Of a stretch of DNA of 64,000 nucleotides, positions 42,351 through 53,845 are shown one piece after another. Both the position numbers and the translations under genes were made by a program. Positions within the stretch are counted from its first letter, which is position 1, and every line of letters starts with the position of its first letter. Where the stretch lies: NCBI GenBank assembly GCA_026122225.1, contig JANEZZ010000307.1, positions 1,054,001-1,118,000 of the forward strand, given 5' to 3'. The DNA comes from Heloderma charlesbogerti (lineage: Eukaryota; Chordata; Lepidosauria; Squamata; Helodermatidae). The notes under the pieces were generated by a model. The model was not told where the DNA came from. It saw only the letters and a list, made by a program, of their open reading frames with translations, and did not search any database.

Positions 42351-43582
42351 AGGTCATATGTGTAGTGTGACATTTGTATTGCATTGTCCCAACTTGTTCA
42401 GGGCAGACAGAGACAGGAAACAGCCCTGTTTTTCGGAAACATGCACACTGTGGGATAAACCTCCAGCTGAATTAAGCCTGGGACCCGCAATCAGGTATAC
42501 TACACGTCATTATAAAGTAAAATGGTGAAGTAGCTGAAGGAAAAAAGAAAAGGAAACAGAACTTTGTCCACTTTTAAACAAAGGGCGTAACTACATGTTC
42601 TGAGGTAAACGGAGTTCCCAGCCCTCCTTCCCCTGCATAATGTGAATGTTGTGGGTGGGCTTGACAGGGGATGCTTAGTTTTAATCCTTCCAGTTCTTGC
42701 TTATACTCTCCTGTAACCTGAGCAAACCCCCCACCCCAGCTAGAAATAAGACTGAGGGGTGAGGGACTAAAATACTAGAGGAGAGGCGGAGCATGGGGGG
42801 AGGAAAGGAAGAAGGTCAGTTTGATAATTCCAGCACAAAGAGATGAGTTGTTAACAGGCATTTACATCCTTGGTATAACTAACTACCTTGATGTTTTCTA
42901 TATTGAACATTTGTAACAGGAGCATGAGGAGATAAAAGCAACCAAAGTCTATTGGACTGTAGGGCAAACATTGCTTAAATACTTTAAAAAAATTGTTTAG
43001 TGAAAGCATTGTATTTAGCTGATGAACACTAATTTCCTTTTAAATTAACATTTCCAGTCACCATCCCTGGCTAGCTGCAACTGAGAAGTGGGAGCTTTTA
43101 AGCTTCGAAGTTATATCTGATCCCATATGATTTGGTAACACTTTTAGAATGTTTTTACCTGCAGTAGAATTTTATTCACAGGCAGTAGATTAAAAAAAGT
43201 ATCTGATTCTTTAAAGATTTTTAAAAAACTGATTCTGGTAAAAATGCATGCATGAATTAATCCTTGCTAACATATGGAGCATGTCAACACTGTTTTCCCC
43301 CCTCTGTTCATTTCTTGAAGAAATCCAAGTTTACCACTTCACCATATGTTAACTCACAACCATCTTGGAAACTCCCCAAGCTATGGTGTCCCTATGTTTA
43401 ATTTATTTCTGAAATGCAACAAACAAGCCCACAGTCACAAGTAAAGTAGAACTTATATGCACATCTTCAAAGCCATATGTTTCATAACAAATTAAATCAG
43501 TCATATAAAACCATCTCAATATTCAGCAATGAAGTTACTTTTTACTCTGAGAAAATGTCAATAAAGCAAATATTACTTCTTT

Positions 43583-43614
<32 letters not shown>

Positions 43615-44521
43615 TTTTTTTTAGCAAGCAACAGAGCCAGTTTAAGAACTGAAGGCCAACTTTAGCCTGCTTCCAGTGACAGAATCACAGACAGTGAGCA
43701 AACATATGTGGGGGGAAATGAGATTGTGCTGGCAGATCGCACACCCAATCTACACGCTGTGTGTACAGTCCCCAAGTGTGTACAATAGGGCTGAGATCAG
43801 TGTATGGCAGACACTGTATGCACATATAACCAGTGACAAAGCAAAAAAGCAGGGTCACATGGACAGAGCCGACCGGCATACATTTTGTACTGACAGAGGG
43901 ACTGGGCAGACTATCCGGCAAAGGCAAACGGGCATTGCTAGGCCTACGTCCATGGGGCCCCAGGCGCAAATCTATTTTTCACAGCCGCAAATCTATTCCC
44001 CAGATACTTAAGTGCCCATTGATACCAATAGAAGGTTTTCTTCTCAGTTTGATTGCTATGCAGGGGACTATCTTCAAGGGGGATTGCAGCTGGGGAGAGA
44101 AGGGTTTACACACACCCCTTCCCACATGCTGCAATGCTCCCTCCACAGACACACATGGTAATTAAGCTAATGGGAGATTTTTCTTGAGCTTAGCTGTTAT
44201 GCAGGAGGAGGTGGATTTCCAGGGAGATCACAGTGGGGGAGGGAAGGTTTACCCTCCCTTCCCTGTGGTCTTTGCCCCCTCCCCATCTTCCCTCTGCATG
44301 GCAATTAAGCTAAAAAAAAACAATTGATAACAATAGAAAGGTTGGGCCTCGAATATTTTAAGTGCCTAACAGTGCCCCTGCTGGCAAATGAGCAAAGGTC
44401 AGGCACAGGTCCCATTGCCACTAGCTCACTCCTGTCATGCCCATTCAAGGTATGAATCTTGGTCATCTGAAGGGGACTTCTTACATAGGGATTCACAGAG
44501 TCAGCCAGTTTGCACAACATG
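42351..44521. other. Unassigned DNA with (TTTC)n
   Basis: A (CTTT)n tract followed by poly-T at 43578-43622. No exon or RNA gene recognised. Confidence 0.45.
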
Positions 44522-44824
44522 GCAGCCCATTGTGGATTAATTTACCATGGAGGAGCTGCAGCATGTGCCAGCCACCATTATGAATATACAACCCCTGACT
44601 CGGGGTTGTTGTGTCATGCGAACCCAGACGACAGGTTATTTGAGGTCTAAACAACCCTCACTTAACCCTACAACAGACTGTGGGTTATGTGATGGTTGTT
44701 TATCCCTCAAATAACTCCCAGCAGCTGGGTTCACACAACACAACTCCCTGTCGGGGGTTGCATATTCATGATGGTGGCTGGCACACACTGCAGCTCCTCT
44801 GCATTAACCCATGATGGGCTGACC
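44522..44824. mobile_element. MITE family F (CAACCC palindrome)
   Basis: Left arm GCAGCCCATTGTGG...GAGGAGCTGCAG...GCCAGCCACCATTATGAATAT. The right arm is its reverse complement, ending CATGATGGGCTGACC. The central part is rich in AACCC/GGGTT words. Arms of about 110 bp. Related elements are at 53146-53515 and 57708-57972. Confidence 0.6.
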
Positions 44825-45540
44825 TGTTTGGAGAAACAGGTCAGAAGGTGTGAAGTGTCTCTTGCTTCTGCTGGCTTGTTCGTAATGCAAATGTAAAATG
44901 TATATTTGGCAAAATGCTCCTTTGCTTTAGAAATGCTCCTTTGCTTTCTCTTTTGCATTATCAGTGATCTGTCATGCATGAGAGAGGCTCAAATGAAATT
45001 GCAAAACACAAACTCATATTTCATTCTGGTTTACTTTTTTGTCAGACCAGATCACATTTATTGTTTTTCCAGATAGGTCATTAAAATGTTCATAGCACAA
45101 CAGAGTACAATTGACGAAGTGGGTCATTACAGTCATGGCAGCCTAAAAGAACATAGTAAAATTAACCAGAATAAAATTGATACTTTTCCACAGAGGATTT
45201 TAGGAAGGCGATTAGTGCAACGAGTTAGGACCAACCTAGATATGATGTTAAACACAATTTTGAATTTAACGTGCACACGCAGGGTTTGTTTTTTAATGCA
45301 TATAGCATGAGCTGGTATGTGTGGGCGTGTGTGTGTGTGTGTGTGTGTGTGAATCATCAGGATTGCAGCAGGCATAGAGGAGGGAATTTAACCCTTTCCA
45401 CCCACTGCATTCCTGAAGAAAATCCCTTTTTTGAGATTGGTGTCTGGTTGTGGGGGGGATATACCCCATTGACTCCAATGAAGGATTTCTTCCCAACATT
45501 GGCTGGAAAATGTGCTGCCATTATCATGGGAATGCCTGGC
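44825..45540. other. Unassigned DNA with (GT)n
   Basis: A (GT)n microsatellite at about 45326-45351. No gene recognised. Confidence 0.45.
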
Positions 45541-45738
45541 ATGGCCATAGCTCAGTGTGACAGACTGCATGCTTTGCATGCAGGAGGTCCCAGGTTCTAT
45601 CCCCGGCTTCTCCAGGAAGGGCAAGGAAAGAATTCTGCCTGAAACCCTTGAGAGCTGCTGCCAGTCAGTGTCGACAATACTGGGCTAGATGGACCAATGG
45701 TCTGACTCAGTATATGGCAGCTTCCTATGTTCCCATGA
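45541..45738 (+). mobile_element. tRNA-derived SINE, well preserved
   Basis: The A-box region GGCCATAGCTCAGTGTGACAG and B box GGTTCTATCCC, with a tRNA-like spacing of about 45 bases. The body includes CTGCCAGTCAGTG. The 3' module is CTGGGCTAGATGGACCAATGG, then TCAGTATATGGCAGCTTCC, shared with LINE tails in reptiles. Recently inserted compared with the copy at 10350. Confidence 0.75.
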
Positions 45739-46014
45739 CTGCAGATGTATATCTATGATAACCTGAGTTCAAAGATCCCATGTATGTGAATATGTGCCCA
45801 AGGCCTGCTGGGAGTGCTTGCACGTACCAAATGAAATGCTGGGGAAACTGGCGCTGCTCTGTTTCTTAGATCATGTGAAAAGAGAAATAGCTGTTCTCCA
45901 GTTTTTCCAAGCCACTTAAAATATAATTAGAAATGATATTTCTAATGATAGAAATTATCATTAGACCCTTCAGTTAGGGGGTGTAAGCTTTCTACTCCAA
46001 GCAAGAAAGATGGG

Positions 46015-46416
46015 CAGAGCAATCCTAAGTGGAGTTGGTGTGTGTGGGAAGCACCGAGGGAAGCAATGAGATGGATCTGCTGCCTCATCTACAGCATCCT
46101 TTTCCCTCTGGCAGAGCAGGGCTTTTTCAGTGTTTTCCTGTGACAGCCTGAGGGCCCCCGAATGTGCCTCTCTCAAGGAAACTGAATGGCTTTGGATAAA
46201 GCACATCCAGAGCAGCCTCTGATCGTCCACCCCACCCTGAAACACCCCATTTGAGGCCTTATGCTTGCTACCACCACCGAGAGAACTGCCGGTGGTAGCT
46301 TTCCATCTGCAGGCACAATGAACCCTCTCCCCACAACCAGCAGTGGGACACCTCCACCAGATCCTAACCCCTTTCAGCAATCAACATCAGATAGGGGGAG
46401 GTAGGATTGCACTCTT
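46015..46416. mobile_element. GCAATCCTA-type MITE, diverged
   Basis: GCAGAGCAATCCTAAG at the left and GTAGGATTGCACTCT at the right. The interior is GC-rich like the other long members. The 136-codon minus frame across it has no motif and I treat it as an artefact. Confidence 0.5.
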
Positions 46417-46807
46417 CTGCCATGACATCTAAAGTACATATATTAAAGAAGAGTGTCTGTATTCAGTCCTTACAGACTTTGCTCTTCTCTTCTTTTAAAC
46501 TTCTTTTTTCAAAAACAAAAATACATATATTTTAATGTATGCCTTCCAAATGTCTCATGTGAAAATATAGTCTCTCATGGTGTTTAATTAAATTTGATTG
46601 CCTTGTTGGATCAATAAACAAACTAATAATACTGGTGTAGAAGGGAGCTGAAATTGTCAGATGGATGCAGAAGGGGGCGGGGGAAGGGAGCAAGTTGCCC
46701 AGGGCCCCATCTACATGGGGCATTTATTCTGGTCCTTCTGCACTTCCAAGGTGAACGTGCACATGACGTACACCCCTCTCCATAGCAAGCATGGTTTTTC
46801 ATGCTGT
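46417..46807. other. Unassigned DNA
   Basis: Nothing recognised. Confidence 0.35.
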
Positions 46808-47050
46808 TAAACCTGGACCCCATCTACACGGAGACACTTTCTGAAGTGATTCTGTTTAAATCTGGATTTTCATGAAATTAGGTTTGCTCCTCCCAGGGCA
46901 AACAGTAGCCAACAAAGCAGTATATACATTTTTTAAAACCCTACTTGCATGGGGTAAACGGCACCTGAAACCGCATTAGTTCGGTGTTGGGTAGGTGGAG
47001 TCCTGCAGGTAGAACTGAACGTCATTGACTATGTAGGTATGGGGCAGCAG
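46808..47050 (+). repeat. Dispersed repeat E, copy 2
   Basis: CCCATCTACACGGAG, GTGATTCTGTTTAAATCTGG and GAACTGAACGTCATTGACT line up in order with 33776-34000. Confidence 0.5.
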
Positions 47051-47286
47051 ATAAAGGCAGTTTATGAGGTGCTGTTGCAATATTCTAATATACTTAGCTG
47101 TGGTGACCATGACTTAGGCCGCATAGTTTAAGTCAACACAAATCTATAAAATAAAGTACACAATTCAGATAATAAAGAAAGGGAAGTCAATACATATAAC
47201 AATGATGCCAGAATAAATGCTTCCAGCATTTAAATAAACACAGTTTAAACAAACAGTAATGCTTTTACCACAGTAAGTCTGTTTCA
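47051..47286. other. Unassigned DNA
   Basis: AT-rich. Nothing recognised. Confidence 0.35.
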
Positions 47287-47294
47287 GTCCTGCC
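47287..47294. repeat. 8-bp TSD, left copy
   Basis: GTCCTGCC, exactly repeated at 47955-47962. Confidence 0.85.
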
Positions 47295-47954
47295 TAGGGG
47301 TGGACGAAAGTCACTTACCTGTCCTCGAAGCTTATTCGCGGTGGGGGGGAGGCGCATCGCTGCTCCCCCCGCGAAGTTCAGGCTGGGGGGGGGAGGCTTC
47401 CCGCCTTGCCCGGCCGAAATTCAGGCCAGGGGGGAGGCTTCCCGCCTCGCCCGGCCGAAATTCAGGCCGGGGAGGAGGCGCCTCGCCTCGCCCGGCCGCG
47501 AACTCCAAAGTTTTTTTTTTTAAAAAAAACGCCCCCGTGATAGGCTACATGACGATTAATGTAGCCTATCACGGCTAGATCTGCAAAGTCAGCCGTGATA
47601 GGCTACGTTAATCGTCACGTAGCCTATCACGGGTGACTTAAAAAAAAAAAAGCGCGTACGCAAATGGCGGCCCCCATAGGGAGCCGCCATTCGCGTTCCT
47701 TATTTGGTCGCTGTAGTCTACGTAAAGATTTACGTAGACTACGGCGAAAATAAGGGCAACGCAAATAGCCCCGGACGAACACCCGCCGAACTGCCGGCCG
47801 GACCCGCCGCCGGGAGGGACATTCAGCAAAGGTAAGTCCCGTCCCAGGGGGGGTGCGGGGGGCGGAGAATTTCTCCCCGAAACTTGTTCAGGGGGCCGAA
47901 CACGTTGGCGCTCGGCCCCCCGAAGTTTCGGGGAGAAATTCTCCGCCATCCCTA
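47295..47954 (-). mobile_element. GC-rich foldback hAT-like element, copy 2
   Basis: 660 bp, TAGGGGTGG at the left and CCATCCCTA at the right, with exact GTCCTGCC duplications. Inside are two GTGATAGGCTAC...GTAGCCTATCAC hairpins (about 47538-47574 and 47590-47632), a GCAAATGGCGG / CCGCCATTCGC hairpin and a GTAGTCTACGTAAA hairpin (about 47712-47745). The GGCGGAGAATTTCTCC end is at the right, so it is inverted relative to the copies at 2231 and 59951. Strikingly, its right terminal 80 bases are themselves an inverted repeat (GGCGGAGAATTTCTCCCCGAA and its complement). It encodes nothing. Confidence 0.85.
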
Positions 47955-47962
47955 GTCCTGCC
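47955..47962. repeat. 8-bp TSD, right copy
   Basis: GTCCTGCC, identical to 47287-47294. Confidence 0.85.
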
Positions 47963-48034
47963 TCTCCTTCCCACAACCTCCAGAGGTGTTGCTTCAGAAA
48001 ACAAACCCTGCTAAAGTCCTACTTTTCGCTTCAG

Positions 48035-48370
48035 TCAGGCCTGACACACAGCAAAGATCTTTTGTTCTTTCAGCAATGGATGCTTCTTCTGTTCACAGTA
48101 ACTGCTTCTTTCTCTGTCAAGTCTTTTACTCTTGGTCTTCTGCTGTCTCAGGTGCTTATTCTTGATTTCTTCATCTGATTGCTTCTTCCTCTCATGAAGC
48201 CTTTCTTTAGCTTCCCTCTCTGTCAGCCATGACTCCCTTCTTCTCTGCTCTTCCTTCTCTCCCGCTCCCACCACATCAACTGCCAACATTCTTTTTCCAG
48301 TACCTGGACAACTTGCTCCCTTCCCCTGCCCCCTGCTGCATCCATCAGACAATTTCAGGTCCTTCCACAC
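48035..48370 (-). CDS. Candidate exon, charged coiled-coil-like peptide
   Basis: On the minus strand an acceptor-like CCTCTGTTACCCTAACTAG precedes a 111-codon frame. It is rich in Glu, Lys and Arg (EKEEQRRRESWLTEREAKE, then HERKKQSDEEIKNKH) and ends ...IFAVCQA stop at 48035. Heptad-like charge patterns suggest a coiled coil. I recognise no family. The plus strand is CT-rich simple-type sequence, which by itself creates Lys/Glu-rich open frames, so a chance frame is as likely as an exon. Confidence 0.25.
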   Translation of the reverse strand: MWKDLKLSDGCSRGQGKGASCPGTGKRMLAVDVVGAGEKEEQRRRESWLTEREAKERLHERKKQSDEEIKNKHLRQQKTKSKRLDRERSSYCEQKKHPLLKEQKIFAVCQA

Positions 48371-48428
48371 TAGTTAGGGTAACAGAGGGGAATTAGTAAG
48401 CAGAACTTGAAAATCAAAGATCTGTCAC

Positions 48429-48668
48429 TAGGGCTAGATCTACACTACTGCTTTATAGCAGTATTGAAGGGCACTGATAACTGTTGGGGCACATTACTCA
48501 TTCACTATACCACTTTTGTAGTGCTATTTCCTGCTTTTTCTTCCACATTATTGAGTATACGGCAACAAATGTCACTGTGTGTCCTATGAGGTATAACTGC
48601 GCAAGAGGGATATAGTGTTACCATGATGGGATCATAATGCTATGACACAAGGTGTAGATCTGGCCTAG
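48429..48668. mobile_element. Palindromic MITE (CTAGATCTACAC ends)
   Basis: Left end GGGCTAGATCTACACTAC, right end GGTGTAGATCTGGCC. A 240-bp imperfect palindrome without coding capacity. Confidence 0.65.
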
Positions 48669-48792
48669 TATTCCATAACATAATGGAATGCTTTGAAGTA
48701 TGTTGTGGGCCTAATAAAGAGAGCATTGTTTGAATTATGTGAGACACTTTGATAGACACATTTAATAGATGAATCCACAGCCACCAATACTG

Positions 48793-48794
48793 TG

Positions 48795-48826
<32 letters not shown>

Positions 48827-48838
48827 TGTATGTATGTA
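48793..48838. repeat. (GTAT)n microsatellite at an L2 3' end
   Basis: Ten or so GTAT units abut the 3' terminus of the L2 copy. L2 elements end in short tandem tails, which can seed such tracts. Confidence 0.85.
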
Positions 48839-49420
48839 TTACATTTCTATACTGACCCATAGCTGATGCTCTCTGGGCAGTTTACAGAAGTTAAAACTTT
48901 AAAATGCAATATACAAAGTTTAAAGGCCATTTACATAAAAGCACACCGTCAATATACACAAACAACATATAACTAAAATCAGCTTTGAACCATCAGTCAT
49001 AACTAAAGACACATCCAGGACTGATTAAAACTCATCATGTACTGCTAAATGCCTGGGAAAAGAGATAGGTCTTAACCTGGCACCGAAAAGATAATAATGT
49101 CAGTGCCAGGCAGACCTCATTAGGGAGCTCGTTCCACAGATGGGGGGCCACCACCAAGAAGGCCCTCTCCCTCGTTGCCACCTTCTGAGCTTCCCTTGGA
49201 GGAGGCACTTGGAGAGGCGTGCTGCCAGGTATTGCGGTTCCAAGCCACGTAGGACTTTATAGGTTAAAACAGCACCTTGAATTGAGCTCGGAAGCATATA
49301 GGCAGCCAATGCAAGTGGGCCAGAGTCGGTTTTATATGTGTGGATCTTCTGGTCCCCATTATGAGGCTGGCTGCCACATTTTGCACAAGCTGCAGCTTCT
49401 GAAATATCTTCAAAGGCAGC

Positions 49421-49431
49421 CCCATGTAGAA
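49421..49431. repeat. 11-bp TSD of nested Bov-B, left copy
   Basis: CCCATGTAGAA, repeated exactly at 49675-49685. Removing the insert and one copy restores continuous L2 sequence. Confidence 0.85.
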
Positions 49432-49674
49432 TTTGTTGTTCAGTCGTTAAGTCGTGTCTGACTCTTCGTGACCCCATGGACCATAGCGCGCCAGGCCTTC
49501 CTGTCCTGCGCTCTCTCCTGGAGCGTGCTCAAGTTCATATTCATTGCATCAGTGATGCTATCTAGCCATCTCATCCTCTGCTGCCCCCTTCTCCGTTTGC
49601 CTTCAGTCTTTCCCAGCATCAGGGTCTTTTCCAGTGAGTTTTCTCTTCGCATTGCTTCAGTTGTCTGGTAATCT
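49432..49674 (-). mobile_element. Bov-B LINE 3' fragment nested in L2
   Basis: Minus-oriented. On that strand it reads NSLEKTLMLGKTEGKRRRG..., then MRWLDSITDAMNMNLS and ends at the GTCACGAAGAGTCAGACACGAC tail. It is close to the copies at 21480-21680 and 59340-59550. The last 20 bases at its 5' junction are not Bov-B but an inverted copy of nearby L2 target sequence. Confidence 0.85.
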
Positions 49675-49685
49675 CCCATGTAGAA
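49675..49685. repeat. 11-bp TSD of nested Bov-B, right copy
   Basis: CCCATGTAGAA, as at 49421-49431. Confidence 0.85.
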
Positions 49686-49757
49686 CGCATTGCAGTAATT
49701 TAACTTGGAGGTTACCAGACAACTGAAGACAGGTTATCCCTGTCCAGATAGAAGCCA

Positions 49758-50826
49758 CTAACTGAAGTTGATAGAAGGCACTCCATGCCACTGAGGCCAC
49801 CTGAGCCTCAAGTGACAAAGGTGGTTCCAGGAGCACTCCAAGCTACAGATTTGCTCCTTCAGGGGGAGTACAACCCCATCCAGAACAGGTTGAACACCGT
49901 CCACCTGGTCAGCAGAACAGCCCACCAACAGCATCTCAGTCTTGTCTGGATTGAGCTTCAGTTTATTAGCCCTCATCCAGTCCATTGTCACATCCAAGCA
50001 CTGATTCAACACATCCACAGGCTCACCTGAAGAAGATGAAAAGGAGAAATAGAGCTGTGTGTCATCAGCATACTGATGACAATGCACTCCAAAACTCTGG
50101 ATGACGACACTCAACAGTTTCATGTAGATTGTTGAATAGCATGGGGGACAAAACGGACCCCTGTGGAACCCCATACTGGAGAATCCACGGGGCCGAGCAG
50201 TGTTCCCCAAGCACCACCTTCTGAAGCCAACCCTCCAAGTAGGAGCAAAACCACTGCCATGCAGTGCCTCCCACTCCCATCTCAGACAGTCATCCCAGAA
50301 GGATACCATGGATGATGGTACTGAAAGCTGCCTAGAGATCAAGGAGAATCAACAAGGTCACACTTCCCCCGTCTCTCTCCTGACATAGGTCATCACACAG
50401 GGCAACCAAGGCTGTTTCTGTGCCAAAACCTGGTCTGAACCTCAACTGAAATGGATCCAGATAATCAGTCTCATCCAAGAGTGCCTGGAGCTGGCTTGCA
50501 ACGACCCGCTCAAGGACCTTGCCCAGGAATGGAACATTTGCAACCAGCCTATAATTATTAAGGTTTTCCGGGTCCAGGGAGGGTTTATTTAGGAGTGGTC
50601 TCACCACTGCTTCTTTCAGGAGGCCATGGACCACTCCGTCTTCCAAGGAGGCATTAATCACCTCCCCAGCCCATCCAGCTGTTCCCTCCTTGCTGGTTTT
50701 TATAAGCCAAGAGGGGCAAGGATCCAATATGGAAGTGGTTGTATGAACCTGTCCAAGCACTTTGTCCTCGAGCTGTACCAACTGAAACTCATCCAAGAAA
50801 ACCAGACCAGGCTGTGCTCTGGACAC
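49758..50826 (-). pseudogene. L2-clade reverse transcriptase remnant
   Basis: Two overlapping frames. The first (50826-50332) has RPLLNKPSLDPENLNNYR, GKVLERVVASQLQALL and FRPGFGTETALVALCDDL. The second (50342-49758) has GVPQGSVLSPMLF, shifted into a neighbouring frame near 50140, then CHQYADDTQLYF with an intact catalytic Asp pair and NKLKLNPDKTEMLLVG. Order and motifs fit the L2 clade. Frameshifts and lack of the endonuclease make it dead. Confidence 0.75.
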
Positions 50827-50900
50827 CTCACCTGATTCACCAGCAGTAAAACTGCTGGTGCCAGCTAAGTCCCAGCAAATGGACTAAGTCCCAGCAAATG

Positions 50901-51656
50901 CAAGATATTTTATCTTGGAAGTGCCAATATATGGCTCAACTTTAAAAAATGCAAACTTATAAAATGATATTAATGCTTCCATCACTGGAGATGCTGGCCC
51001 CTGCTGCTACTCTCTGCTCCCTTCAACATAAGTAGATATTTCTTTTGCTATGCTATGCATATTTCCATTAAATGCCACGATACATTTCTATGTGTCATGC
51101 TCTTGTATTTCCTTCTCTCCCACCCCTTTTTAGCATTTAACTTTCATTCCCAGCACCCCATTCCTGATTGTTCAACTTCGTTTTTTTTATATCCATCTCA
51201 TAAGACTTTTCTAAACCTTTCCTGCAAGTTTGTCTCCTGGCTATATAGCCTTGCTCTCCTTCATTCTTTGCAGTATTTTCTGTGCTTGTCATTAATATTT
51301 CAAAATTTATATCAATCTTAACTGTGAAAGCTTCATTTTTATCGTTTAAACTGCTCTACTGATGAACATACCAATTTATTTTTTCAGGGAAAGCTTGCCT
51401 TGCTCCCAACTTACTTGAAATTTTATTACCATCATGCTGCTTTTAATTATAAGATTGCAGAGCAGGCAAAATGCGACTCATCATTCATACAGCAATTTCA
51501 CTTCTTTCTTTTTTCCCTTCTCTTGTCTTACCGATCATTTGTATCTGATACTTACATGCCTTCAGAGTTTTGCTGTTCTGCCATGTGTTGGGCTGTTATA
51601 AGCAGCACAAGCCCTCTTTTAATTTCAGATCATTTGTTAAAGGTTTAACTTGAATA
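50901..51656. other. Unassigned AT-rich DNA
   Basis: No gene or named repeat recognised. Pyrimidine-rich on the plus strand. Confidence 0.4.
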
Positions 51657-52095
51657 AGGTTGCAATCCTATCCAGATAGGCGGCCACCTCTGAACTCAGA
51701 GGCGACCGCCTAGCCAAAGCAGGGCAGGAGAAGCACGGAGGAGATTGTTCCCTCTGCACTTCTCCTGCCCTGCATTGTTGGCTAGACAGCTGATTACGGC
51801 TGTCTAGCCGCGGGAGGGCTGAGTGGGGGAGGAGGCTGCCGTACGACACATTGGATGTGTTGTACAGGCATTTCCACCCTCAATGCCCCCAGACACGCCC
51901 CTTTTCAGCCACTCTGCACTCCTCTTGCAAGCGCGGACAGGGCTGTTCCGCGCTGCCTCGGAGGCAGTGTGGAAATGGGGGAGGTCAGTTTTCTGGGAAC
52001 CGACCTCGGAGTGCAGGCTCCGAGGTCGGTTCCCGGAAAACAGGATATCCTGTGACCGTCTAGCCACTGTCTAGCGGCCATAGGATTGCTCCCTC
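51657..52095. mobile_element. GC-rich MITE, GCAATCCTA family, copy 3
   Basis: Left end AGGTTGCAATCCTATCC, right end GGCCATAGGATTGCTCCCTC. Internal pairs are AGAAGCACGGAGGA / CTGCACTTCTCCTG and GGAACCGACCTCGGAG / CTCCGAGGTCGGTTCC. Homologous throughout to 6241-6656, in the same orientation. Open frames here are artefacts. Confidence 0.65.
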
Positions 52096-52359
52096 TGAGA
52101 GATAGTGCAGTGTTGTAACTGCTAGACTTAGATTGGGGGGGGGTTAGGTTTAAATCCTCAGTCAGCCACAAAGCTTAGGAGTGACCTTGGGCTACTGGAT
52201 CAGTTCACATGAAATGCTAGTCTTCATTCCTCTCACATGCTTCTCTGCATTCAGGGATGTAATGGTGAATTTTGGAGTGCAGGTGCTCGTAGCCATGCCC
52301 CCAAGGAGAGTCCAAACATTCAGGCAACTGTATTTATTCATATCAACAAACCAGTTCCA

Positions 52360-52862
52360 GCAATTTTAATCTTCACCAGGAGCAGGTCTTCTGTAAAGCT
52401 AATGGGTCTTGTGTACAAAATTATGCATGGTGTGGACAATGTGGATAGGGAGACATTTTCCTCCCTCTCTCATAATACTAGACCCCGGAGTCATCCCATG
52501 AAGCTGATTGGTGGGAGATTCAGGACAGATAAAAGGAAGGACTTCTTCACACAGTGCATAGTTAAACTATGGAAGATGCTACCACAGGATGGAGGGATGG
52601 CCACCAATTTGGATGGCTTTAAAAGGGGGTTGGACAAATTCCTGGAGGAAAAGGCTATCAATGGCTATGTGCTACCTCCAGAACCAGAGGCAGTGAGCCT
52701 ATGTACACCAGTTGTTGGAGAAGGTGGGTGGGAGTGCTGTTGCGCTCATGCCCTGCTTGTGGGTTCCTGGTTGACAGCTGGTTGGCCACTGTGTGAACAG
52801 AATGCTGGACTAGATGGACCCTTGGTCTGATCCTGCAGGGCTCTTGTGTTCTTATGATCTTA
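52360..52862 (+). mobile_element. CR1-like LINE 3' region
   Basis: The plus frame reads HPMKLIGGRFRTDKRKDFFTQC, then VKLWKMLPQD and LDGFKRGLDKFLEEK, the C-terminal block found at the end of CR1/L3-type LINE proteins. The DNA 3' module is CTGGACTAGATGGACCCTTGG, TGATCCTGCAGGGCTC and TTCTTATG. The same 3' module class ends the tRNA-SINEs at 10350 and 45541, consistent with a LINE/SINE partnership. Confidence 0.55.
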
Positions 52863-53145
52863 ATTGCCCTTCAGGACCAAGCCACCCCACCCACCCTAAA
52901 TACTTTGCATTACAACAGGGATAGCTTATATTGTTGCTGGGAAAATCCATCCCACCCACTGCCAGCTACTATGAAGATTGCAGCTAAACTCAGAAGGAAC
53001 GGGGAAGCTGGAGGGCTGGCTGGCTGATGACACCATCATCCCTGCTAATCATAAAGTCCTGGTGCTTTGACCCTGTGAGCTCTGGCTCTGATACAACACT
53101 GTCTGTGTGCTTTCAGTTCACTTACTGAGGCTGCTCACACAACAC
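52863..53145. other. Unassigned DNA
   Basis: Nothing recognised. Confidence 0.35.
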
Positions 53146-53515
53146 GCTAACCCACACTCAGTGGTTGATTGTGGGTTGTTTTGAACCGTGGGTTGTTTAT
53201 TGAACCTTGAGTTAGTGTGTTGTCTGAACACAGTCAGGATGGCTTGTTAACTGTGCATTGTGGCTTATTTTTTTGGAATGAGCCACCTTGAGAACCCATG
53301 GTTTGTTGTTGGGTTGTTCAGGGTGGTTAACAAGCCATATTGCATGGTTAGCAAGCCATCCTGGCTGTGTTCAGACAACACAGTAACCCACCCTGCGGAA
53401 AACGTGCTGTGTTCAGACAACATGCTAACCCACAACTAACCCAAATGACCCACAGTTCAGAACAACCCACACTCAACCGCTGAGTGTGGGTTACTGTGTT
53501 ATGTGAACAGGCCCA
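53146..53515. mobile_element. MITE family F, copy 2
   Basis: Ends CTCACACAACACGCTAACCC and GGGTTACTGTGTTATGTGAAC. Several internal inverted GGGTT/AACCC pairs (GGTTGTTTTGAACCGTGGG). At least two nested hairpins. Confidence 0.6.
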
Positions 53516-53845
53516 TTGACTTCCTGGTTCATGGGAAGTTCTAGTTTACCAAAGAGATAAGAAAACAGGCAGAGATGGGCATTCCATTCTCTGCATAGGC
53601 TATTTCCAGGTTCAGATAAGATAACCCATTTTTAAATGTCCCCCAGGGTGAAAAGTGAGAACTGCCCATAGAATTCAATGATAAAATCCAAAATTGAGCA
53701 CCAATCTGACCAATCCCAAACAAAAAGTACCAGGAAAGAGTTGAGTTCCTGCTCTTTCTAACTCAGGTCTTATATCACGTGAAACAATTTAATTTTGTCG
53801 AGTTTGTAAATAACTAAAAATAGCCCTGACCATTCAAGTTGCAAT

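Larger units (their letters stand above)
48839..50865 (-). mobile_element. L2-clade LINE, nearly 2 kb, interrupted
   Basis: The 3' tail TTTCTATACTGACCCATAGC is at 48845 and reading proceeds leftward from 50865. It covers RT, C-terminal region and 3'UTR. A Bov-B fragment inserted at 49432-49674 splits it cleanly. Two further L2 pieces are at 17775-18400 and 19956-20290. Two tandem CTAAGTCCCAGCAAATG units border its 5' side (50865-50900). Confidence 0.7.

Noticed and set aside
45541..45620. Functional tRNA gene
   Set aside because: A and B boxes are present, but no cloverleaf forms and the sequence continues into a SINE body and tail.
46500..46620. Chromosome-level inference from GATA, GT and GTAT microsatellites
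   Set aside because: Single tracts of this kind are scattered across vertebrate genomes and say nothing about sex linkage or centromeres.
53146..53515. Interstitial telomere because of AACCC/GGGTT words
   Set aside because: The words are not in TTAGGG phase and belong to nested inverted repeats of a MITE.
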